DNA from: Roseibium sp. Sym1 | Lineage (GTDB): Bacteria; Pseudomonadota; Alphaproteobacteria; Rhizobiales; Stappiaceae | Direction: 5' to 3' | Assembly (NCBI RefSeq): GCF_027359675.1 | Contig: NZ_CP114790.1 | Span: forward strand, 25,414 to 89,413 | Length of the DNA stretch: 64,000 bases | Part shown: positions 53,031 through 60,700 of the stretch, one piece after another | Position numbering within the stretch: position 1 is the first letter of the stretch | Layout: every line of letters begins with the position of its first letter | Notes under the pieces: generated by a model | Seen by the model: the letters and a program-made list of their open reading frames with translations, nothing else | What the model was told of the DNA's origin: nothing | Database searches by the model: none | Position numbers and translations under genes: made by a program

Positions 53031-53063
53031 ACGTAAAATACGTATTTTACGTTTTTTTGTCAA
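53031..53063 (-). promoter_or_regulatory. Promoter and palindromic operator of the toxin-antitoxin pair
   Basis: On the minus strand, TTGACA (53058-53063) and TATTTT (53035-53040) are 17 bases apart. A 22-bp perfect palindrome (53031-53052; half-site ACGTAAAATAC) covers the -10 box and spacer, the expected place for autorepression by the antitoxin. The gene starts 20 bases further on. Confidence 0.8.
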
Positions 53064-53120
53064 TTTGAACCCGTGATTCAGACAGGAAAGTAGGCGGAGC
53101 AGAAGCTCCGCCCTGGCGCC

Positions 53121-53708
53121 TCAGCCAAAAGCCGCCATCTGCAATTCAGCCGCCTTCCGATCGACTGACTGGCCGGGATTCTCGACCTGGCGCTGGAAAG
53201 GTTTCCAGGCTTCGCCAACGACCTTTTCATAGGCCGCCACGACGCCCTCGGCCGCGCAGCGGAGCGCATGGGCCTGCTGGCCCATATCGGCGGCGAACTC
53301 ACGTTTGCGTTGAGCGGCGCCGTCGAAACCGACGGGACCGTCAAGGTCTTCATCACGCGTGTCATTGGCGCCCCTCGCCGTGGCATCGCGTGCCTCGGTC
53401 ACAGCCTTGGAATAGAACTGGCCGGCACCGTGGGCGGAGCCGACATAGGATCCGACAATTCGCTGGAGGTGGATTTGCATGGCCCGGTTGCCGAGGCCTT
53501 CATTGAGGGAGTCGGCTGTATCGATGATCATCTGATGGTGAAGCTCGCGGATGCCGTCGCTGTCGATGACAGGAAGACCGAAGCTTTCGGAGATGAGGGA
53601 AGCTTGGGCACTGTCGGGACAGGTGTGCCGGACCATTTCGAGGGTCGCAGCCTTGCGAAGCTGGACGACCTTGCCGGATTGACGGGAGGGAATGGCGTTG
53701 CTGGTCAT
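53121..53708 (-). CDS. Conserved hypothetical plasmid protein, 195 aa
   Basis: The start MTSNAIPSRQSGKVVQLRKA at 53708 is chosen because the frame upstream is GC-rich non-coding sequence. The protein is mostly helical: CPDSAQASLISESFGLPVID, ELHHQMIIDTADSLNEGLGN, QIHLQRIVGSYVGSAHGAG, QQAHALRCAAEGVVAAYEKV. No catalytic motif or signal peptide. No family is recognised. Confidence 0.65.
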   Translation of the reverse strand: MTSNAIPSRQSGKVVQLRKAATLEMVRHTCPDSAQASLISESFGLPVIDSDGIRELHHQMIIDTADSLNEGLGNRAMQIHLQRIVGSYVGSAHGAGQFYSKAVTEARDATARGANDTRDEDLDGPVGFDGAAQRKREFAADMGQQAHALRCAAEGVVAAYEKVVGEAWKPFQRQVENPGQSVDRKAAELQMAAFG

Positions 53709-54064
53709 GTGAGTTTGTTTCCTTCGACGTTGGACCGAAGGCTCGAGCCGGCCCCTGCCGGCCCTCCCTTCGGGCGCGGGCAAAAGAGACCGGCGGAAAA
53801 ACGGAGGCATCAAGGTCCGCGCGTACCCTGGACGAGCGATCCTGTCCTGCGGGTCAGCAGGGCTTCTCGAGCCCTCGCGCAGCCCGCGGGACAGGTTTGA
53901 CGAGGATGGGGCGTGCGGCCGCACCGCGGCGCGTCAGCGGCCTTGAAGGCTCCGGCCGCCGGTTTACGACCGCGACCAGAACCGAAGGGAGGCGGGCAGG
54001 GCTGGCATCCCACTGGCGTCCATCAGAAAGGAAATGACCGCGCCCCCCGCACACGCCCCTTCCT
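53709..54064. other. Structured GC-rich leader
   Basis: No gene. It contains a large stem-loop at 53841-53895: outer arms CCTGTCCTGCGGG and CCCGCGGGACAGG (one wobble in 13 pairs) enclosing an inner hairpin AGGGCT/AGCCCT. The role is unknown; it could regulate the 195-aa gene or act in single-stranded DNA. Confidence 0.55.
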
Positions 54065-54403
54065 TCACAATGTGGGTTGCATATCAGCTTTTGCACCCGA
54101 TCCCTCAATGGTGATCTTCACCCTGACGGCTGCGATCGCCCTCTCCTGCCGCGAGAGTTTTCGGATAAGCGCATCGATTTCACCGCGGCGTTCGAAGCTG
54201 AGCTGGTCCAAATAATCCCGGAACAGGGTTTCGTCAGACCGTGTCCAGCGCGAACTACCGCCCGGACGCGATCTTGCCTTGGCTCTGGTGCTGATCGTCA
54301 TGCGTTCGGCCCGGGCCGCGATCTGGCGTTCGATCAGATCCAGATGCGCCTTTGTCTGGCGGCGGGCGGTTTCCATTCGGTGGAGAAGAAGCAAACGGTT
54401 CAT
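54065..54403 (-). CDS. Coiled-coil hypothetical protein, 112 aa
   Basis: The start MNRLLLLHRMETARRQTKAH at 54403 overlaps the upstream gene stop (ATGA). The protein is Arg-rich and helical, with a coiled coil (IERQIAARAERMTISTR, RRGEIDALIRKLSRQERAIA). It is the last of three overlapping genes of unknown function. No family recognised. Confidence 0.65.
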   Translation of the reverse strand: MNRLLLLHRMETARRQTKAHLDLIERQIAARAERMTISTRAKARSRPGGSSRWTRSDETLFRDYLDQLSFERRGEIDALIRKLSRQERAIAAVRVKITIEGSGAKADMQPTL

Positions 54404-55275
54404 TGCGAACTCGGCCTCCACCCAATGAAGCTTGAAGGACCGTCGTATGCATCATGCCGGGCGGGATCGACGACGAAACCGAAACGGCCGATCTTGTATT
54501 CCGCAGCTGGCACAAGGAACCGGCGTTGTTCGGCATCTTGACCTCGCATGCCGCCGAGGGTTGCGATGACCTCCACAAAACCGTCTTGCTGCTCCGACCT
54601 GATGGCGGAGATGACGATCCAGTCGTCTGCGTGCCGGGCGTGAAACGTGCGCCGATCCTTCTCATGGGACTGGCCGGGTTCGAGCACGGTGCAGAAAATC
54701 GCTTCCCAGGCATCCGGCCATGCGTCTTTCACGGTCCGCTCGGCACTCCGCCGCTCAAAGCTGGTGAAGAGATGCGGTAAGGTAAGCGCGACGATCGCCC
54801 ATTCCGCGTCTTCCTCGTACCAGCCGCCAGGCCGACGAAGCCGCCGTTCGACCTTAGCGTTGCGGTCGGAGGAAAGATGGAAACCGCCATGACCGGCAGT
54901 CGAATGGCAGACCACTCCCTCGGCATAGACCGTCGCACCCTGCGACGGTCCCCATGGAGTGTCCGCGTTGCAGTGGATTTCCCGTCGCCCAAGGGCCCGC
55001 TTTTCGCGGGCGTGCTCGTCCTGTTCGAGCACCTTGGCGCGGAATGCCTCCTCGCCCCCAAGCACACCGCCATGCCCGTAGAAGTCGTTGCGAACGAGTT
55101 CGTCAGGCGGCCGGCGCACGCACCAGGCCGTGGCCAGAAAGTAAATATCACCGCGGCCGGGCAACATGGCGAAAGCGGTATCGCCGACCTGTGCAACGGG
55201 AAACCCTTCGGCGCTGATGGCGAAACGAACCTCCGGCGCGGCCGCCCTATCGAGTTCCGACTGAGGGAAGCTCAT
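54400..55275 (-). CDS. DUF7007-like hypothetical protein
   Basis: 291-aa protein with no signal peptide: PWGPSQGATVYAEGVVCHST, AGHGGFHLSSDRNAKV, WYEEDAEWAIVALTLPHLF. This resembles plasmid proteins described as DUF7007 domain; the GPSQG...AGHGG-H pattern with conserved His and acidic residues suggests a small enzyme or DNA-linked function, but none is proven. It overlaps both neighbours by four bases. Confidence 0.7.
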   Translation of the reverse strand: MSFPQSELDRAAAPEVRFAISAEGFPVAQVGDTAFAMLPGRGDIYFLATAWCVRRPPDELVRNDFYGHGGVLGGEEAFRAKVLEQDEHAREKRALGRREIHCNADTPWGPSQGATVYAEGVVCHSTAGHGGFHLSSDRNAKVERRLRRPGGWYEEDAEWAIVALTLPHLFTSFERRSAERTVKDAWPDAWEAIFCTVLEPGQSHEKDRRTFHARHADDWIVISAIRSEQQDGFVEVIATLGGMRGQDAEQRRFLVPAAEYKIGRFGFVVDPARHDAYDGPSSFIGWRPSSQ

Positions 55276-55745
55276 ACCGCCCTCCCCTCGCCGCGAGCGG
55301 CGGCGATGTTGTCAGTACCCACCTCGTGCAGCACGGCGTTGGGATAGCCATGACGCGACAGCCGTTCGTCGGCCGCATGCCGGTCTTCAGCGACATGAAC
55401 CAGTTCGCCGGCGTCACCGGGGCGGTCAAGCACGAGGATCGAACCGGCTTCGGGCCGTTCGATGACCGAGAAGTCGAGAGCGCTGTCGACCGAAAACGTT
55501 CGAAAGACCCGGAGCACCACAACAGCCTTGCTGCCGAAATCTCCTTCATGAAGCGTGAAGCTGGCCGGGATGGAAGTTTCGCAAACGGTGGCACCGGCCT
55601 GTTTCTTAACCAGTCGGCCGGTGTTGTTGCTGCGCTCCCAGGCCTGAAGCTTACGGCGGTGCCGTTCGGGTGGACGGGGTGTGCCGTCGGAGAAGCGGAT
55701 GATCGCACCAAGTGGAGCATGGTCGAAAATGGACTGAGCGGACAT
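55272..55745 (-). CDS. Conserved hypothetical plasmid protein, 157 aa
   Basis: Begins MSAQSIFDHAPLGAIIRFSD and continues WERSNNTGRLVKKQAGAT, FTLHEGDFGSKAVVVLRVFR. No cysteine pattern, signal or membrane segment. Its stop overlaps the start of the DUF7007-like gene (ATGA), so the three genes 55745 to 54065 form one translational unit. Confidence 0.7.
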   Translation of the reverse strand: MSAQSIFDHAPLGAIIRFSDGTPRPPERHRRKLQAWERSNNTGRLVKKQAGATVCETSIPASFTLHEGDFGSKAVVVLRVFRTFSVDSALDFSVIERPEAGSILVLDRPGDAGELVHVAEDRHAADERLSRHGYPNAVLHEVGTDNIAAARGEGRAV

Positions 55746-55832
55746 GTCGTCCTCCTCTTGAATTGGTTGAAAATGAAAACGCCGCCGGACGATGCCGGCG
55801 GCGCGATGTGCGTCGGTTAGGAAAACAGACCG

Positions 55833-57506
55833 CTATTCGGCGGCTTCGAGGAAAGCCTCAGGGCCGGTATCTCCCGCCTCCGTCGCATTGGCAGGAGCTT
55901 CCATGTCGCCGGCATCCTCGTCCTGATCCTCGACGATCTCGTTGCGAGCCTTCCAGTCGGCAAGTTCGTTCGCGTCGGGCGCAAACAGTGCGGACGCATG
56001 GACGAAGCGCTCCTCCGTAAAATACTCAACAAGGGCGGCACGAGTCTCGCGCACCTTGTTGCGCGGGAGAACGGAAGAGTCCTTGCAAGCCGCCTCGAGC
56101 GCCTGCCGGGACAGGCAGCGGAGAAAATCCTCCGTCCCCATATTGGGCAGGAAGCTGTCGGCACCGACGACGTCTCCGGCAATGCGCGAGACTATGCCGC
56201 TGTTCGACATGTTGCGGCGGCACGACAGCACCTCGATCAGGATCGATCGCACCGCGACCCTGAGCTCATCCATGTCGAAAGAGAACTTGCCGGTTTCATC
56301 GACGAGAGAGGCTGCAAGGGGTGCAATTTTGCTGCGGAAGGAGACGGTATTGCCCGCTCCCGTATCGACGCGGACATTGTTGCCGGCAAAGGCAATGACG
56401 AGCAGCGCCATCAGCGTATCGTCCTCGATCGGTGCACGGCCGAGCGCCTCGTGAAGCGCGTCGGTGCGGAAATCGCCGATCATGTCCTGGCCCTTCTGGG
56501 TGACGTCCGGCCGCTGCTTCGGCAGGGCGGCACTACCCTCCTCCGTCTTGTCACCCGACTGTTTTCCAGTGGCCGCTTTCGGCTCGGGCATCCGGTAGAC
56601 CACCGATTGCACCTTGCCGTCGCGGTCGAGATACATGGCCGTCTGGTCGGATTTTTTTGGCTTCCCATAAACACGCTCGGCCTTCTTCGGCAGGTCCGGA
56701 CCGTTCCAGCCGTTGGCTTCGGTGATGATGCCGCCCTTTGGCAGATTTTTGGTCATCCATTCCTGCTGCGCGCCGAGAAAGGCCTCGACGTCCGTCGTGT
56801 AGCGGCTGTCCTCGTCGGCGGGCGCAAACAGGTCCTCCACCCAGGCGATGCCGTAGGCCTGCGCAAGCTCATCGTCGAAACTGGCGTCACGGGCATACAT
56901 GCGGGTCTTGGAGAGACCGTTGGCGACTGACCACCAGGAGGTTGTCTCGTTTCGCTTTGGCTTGTGTGCCTTCCAGACTTGCTTTTGCTCATCGAGCGAA
57001 GCCGACGCGATGGTCCTGAGCTGCCGCTCGTCGGGCATGTCGCCCTTGGCCATCTGGTCGAGCATGGCGGGCAGCACATTGGCAAGAAGCCGGAGTTTCT
57101 TGATCTGGCGAACGGGAAGCGAAAGGGCTGCCGCGATGCCTTCCTCGCTCCAGGCGAGCGCGACCAGGCGCTCGATGGCGCGCCATTGATCGACCGGGTT
57201 GAGCGGTTCACGGGCGATATTCTCGACCATGGAGCGCATGGCGCCGCCGTCCTCGGCCGCATCGTCGACAATCACCTCGATTTCGTCGAGTTCAGCGGCG
57301 ATCGCGCCTCTTGTGCGGCGATGACCGGCCTGAATGATGAAGCTGTTGCCGCCGTCGGTCTCGGGGGAGACCACCGGCGGCTGGATGATGCCGACGGCCT
57401 TGATGGTGGCCAGCATCAGGGCATCGGCCTGCGGGCTCGACTTCGAGCGGCGGGCATCGTCGGGATTGTCCTTCAGCGCGCGCGGATCGATCTTCATGAG
57501 ATGCAT
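55833..57506 (-). CDS. ParB/Spo0J-like nuclease-domain protein, large plasmid form
   Basis: 557-aa protein. The start MHLMKIDPRALKDNPDDARR at 57506 follows AAGGAG. The N-terminal ParB domain has IIQPPVVSPETDGGNSFIIQ, AGHRRTRGAIAAEL and ENIAREPLNPVDQWRAI, followed by a helix-turn-helix (AALSLPVRQIKKLRLLANVL). The long C-terminal half is unlike chromosomal ParB and is found in similar plasmid proteins next to methylase/helicase genes. It is unlikely to be the partition protein, as no ParA accompanies it. Confidence 0.85.
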   Translation of the reverse strand: MHLMKIDPRALKDNPDDARRSKSSPQADALMLATIKAVGIIQPPVVSPETDGGNSFIIQAGHRRTRGAIAAELDEIEVIVDDAAEDGGAMRSMVENIAREPLNPVDQWRAIERLVALAWSEEGIAAALSLPVRQIKKLRLLANVLPAMLDQMAKGDMPDERQLRTIASASLDEQKQVWKAHKPKRNETTSWWSVANGLSKTRMYARDASFDDELAQAYGIAWVEDLFAPADEDSRYTTDVEAFLGAQQEWMTKNLPKGGIITEANGWNGPDLPKKAERVYGKPKKSDQTAMYLDRDGKVQSVVYRMPEPKAATGKQSGDKTEEGSAALPKQRPDVTQKGQDMIGDFRTDALHEALGRAPIEDDTLMALLVIAFAGNNVRVDTGAGNTVSFRSKIAPLAASLVDETGKFSFDMDELRVAVRSILIEVLSCRRNMSNSGIVSRIAGDVVGADSFLPNMGTEDFLRCLSRQALEAACKDSSVLPRNKVRETRAALVEYFTEERFVHASALFAPDANELADWKARNEIVEDQDEDAGDMEAPANATEAGDTGPEAFLEAAE

Positions 57507-57763
57507 GGGGAACTCCTTTTCGAGGTCAAAGTGGACCCGGCACCGCGCCGGCTCCCTTTCTCGTCTTCTTCCTGAAGACATCCTCCGGACCGCGGAGCGG
57601 GCGGGCCGATGCAACTGCGATCGAGCGTCCCTGCCGGGCAGGACGAGCGGGGCTGACAGCCCTGCGAAGAACGACGGGCCGGGATGACGAGCGGCGCGGT
57701 TGAGCGCAAGCGGCACCGGCCGGAGCGCTCTGCGACCGGTCCCCTTCCCTTCTTCTCGTCTTC
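57507..57763. other. GC-rich leader between ParB-like and methylase/helicase genes
   Basis: 257 bases without a gene, with short inverted repeats such as CTGCC/GGCAG near 57635 and GGGGCT/AGCCC near 57650. Similar in character to the other leader regions to its left. Confidence 0.35.
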
Positions 57764-60700
57764 TCAGGCCGCTTCTGCGGCCTTTTTCCCTTCTTTCAGA
57801 ACTTCATCCGCCAGGTCAGCCTCGATTTCAGCGAGCTGCCGGCGTTTCTCGGCAAGCTCCACTTCGAAGCCGAATTCCCCGCCCTGGCGAGACTGGTAGG
57901 AGGCAAGCCGGCGCTTTGCATCGTCGAGCCGGAAGCGGTATTGCGCCCGCTCCTCCTCGAAATCGGAAAGCACGTGCTCGATGCGCGACACCGCGCCGAG
58001 CGGCGTGACGGTCAGGGCAAGATCGATCCCGGTCTCCGCGCCGCATCTCGCAAGCGTGACGTCATAGCGGAAATCGTCCTGGCCGAAACGCTGGCCGGAG
58101 AAGATCAGGTCGAAACCGCCGATGGCCGCGAGGGTTGTCTCGTCCTCCTCCCGCAGATGCACGAGGGTCATGATTTCCTTCATGAGAGCACGGCCGGCGG
58201 GCTTGCGCTCGGTGAAGGACTGTCCGCCGACGGTCATTGCGAAGGCATCGCCACTGGTCGGGATCCTGCGTTCGATGTCCTTGCCGATCTCGGCGATCCG
58301 CCGGGTGTAGAGTTCGATGTCGCGTTCGGCATTGCGGATCTGGCGGCGAACGGCGAATTGATCGTCGCGGTGCGCAGCGCGCAATCGCTCGAGCCGGGCG
58401 ATGTCGGCTTCCAGCCCCGCCTTTTGCATCAGGCGCTGATCGCCGGAAGCAATTGCCTTCGCCATGGCGAACTGGTTGGCCTGCCCTTCGCCCAAATCTT
58501 CGAGCCGGCGAACGGATGTATCGCCGGAGAGCGCCGCGGCAATGAAGCGGGCTTTGCGCTCGTTGTTCTGCCACATCTGCGCGTCCATCGAGCCTTCGGT
58601 GGCATAGGCAAAGATATCGATCTCGTCATGCTGATTTCCCTGCCGCTCGATACGGCCTTCGCGCTGCTCGATCTGGGAGGGCAGCCACGGCACATCGAGA
58701 TGGTGGAGCGCCTTCAGGCGAAGCTGGGCATTCACCCCGGTCCCCATCGTCTCGGACGAGCCGATCAGGAAGCGGACCTTGCCGGCATTGACGTCGGCAA
58801 AGAGCCGCTGCTTGGCCTCTGTCTTCTTGTAATCCTGCATGAAGGCGATTTCGGAGGCAGGGACCCCGCGTCGGACGAGTTCGTCGCGGATCCAGCGATA
58901 GGCGGAAAAGCCGCGGGACTTCTCGACGTTGATCGTGCCGAGATCGGAGAAGATCATCTGCGCCGCGCCGGGTAGGTCGAAGGGCACGCCCTCGCGGGTC
59001 AGATACTCGTTTTCGCCAGTTTCCTTCCAAATGCGGATGCTGTTCTCGATAAGCTTGTTGAGCTTGTTATCCGGTTCATTCTCCTCGCCGAAGTCGACCA
59101 GCCTGAGATCGATCGCAGCATGCCGTCCATCAGTGATGACGGAGAGCAAAATATCGTCGCCGGGCTTTGCAGGTCCTTCGCGCTTTTCGATCGCCTGGAT
59201 CCGCGCCTCAAGGACCTGCTGGTAGAGCTTGAAGTCCTTGGTCGGCTTGGCGGTGATGATCTGGCGCTTGCCCGTCGAGAGCGCGGGGACTTTCACATAT
59301 TGCTTCAGGTCGGCGGGGAGCACGACGTCTGCAAAGGAGCGGAACATCGCGATCAGTTCCGGTACGTTGACGAAGGTGGCAAAGCGCGAGACGGGCTTGT
59401 ATTTGCCGGACGGTTGCAGTTCAAGCTCGGTCGCCACATCGCCGAAGGTCGAGGCCCAGGCGTCAAATTCGTGCAGGCCACGCTCCTTCAAGGCATCAAA
59501 CCCAAGGAACCGCTGCACGGAGAACATTTCTCCGAGCGTATTGGTGATCGGCGTGCCGGACGCCAGCACCAGTGCCCGGCCGGGGTTCTTGGTTTCGATG
59601 AGTCGGGATTTCACATAGAGATCCCAGGCGCGCTGCGAGCCGTTCGGATCGACGCCCTTCAGGGTGGACATGTTGGTCGCAAAGGAGAGTTTCCGGAACT
59701 CCTGGGCCTCGTCGACGATGATCTGATCAATCCCGATCTCGGAGATGGTGAGGAGGTCGTCCTTGACCGAGCCGAGGGATTCCAGCCGATCCCGCAATCC
59801 CTCTTTCAGCCGTTCCAGGCGCTTGCGCGACACCCGGTCGTCGCTTTCGACCCGGGTGAGCAGATCTTCGTAGACGCCAAGTTCATCCTCGATCATCTGC
59901 TTTTCGAAAGCGGCCGGAACGGCGATGAATTTGAAGGCAGAATGAGTGATGATGATCGCGTCCCAGGAGGCCATTGCGGCGCGCGACAGGAAGCGGTGCC
60001 GCTTGTCTTTGGAAAAATTCGTCTCGTCGGCGACGAGGATGCGGGCTGTCGGATAGAGCGCGAGGAACTCGCGGGCGGCCTGCGCGAGGCAATGACCGGG
60101 CACGACCAGCATGGCTTTCGAGATCAGGCCAAGACGCCGCTGTTCCATGATGGCGGCCGCCATCGTCATGGTCTTGCCGGCGCCGACGGCGTGGGCGAGA
60201 TAGGTCGAGCCAGCTGAGATGATCCGCCAGATACCGCGTTTCTGATGGCCATAAAGACCAAAGGCGCTGGAGGCGCCCGGGAGCTGTAGATGGTCCCCGT
60301 TGAAGGATCGGGGTGCAATGTTGTTGAAAGTGTCGTTGTAGACTCGTGCCAGCCGGTCGGTGCGATCAGGATCGGACCAGACCCATGTCTGGAAGGCGGT
60401 CTTGATCCTGGCGAGCTTCTCCTTGGCCGCCTCGGTGTCGACGACATTCAAAACCCGGCGCTCACTGTCGCCATCCCTGACCGTGTCGAAGATCTGCGGC
60501 ACCCGGCTGTTGAGTGCGTCGTCCAGCAGCTCACCGGCATGCCTGCGCTTTGTGCCCCATTCGGAGGTGCCCTCAGCCCGGTAGGCGAGCATTCGGGCAT
60601 CGACTGTCCAGGAGGCGAGTTCGGCCAAGTGGTGAATCCGGATGTCCGCTCCCATCGTCTCCTTCACGAAATCGACCACATCAGTTGCGGGGATCCAGGG

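Noticed and set aside
55833..57506. ParB-like gene as the plasmid partition gene
   Set aside because: No ParA partner or parS-like repeats nearby, and the long C-terminus differs from partition ParB or RepB.
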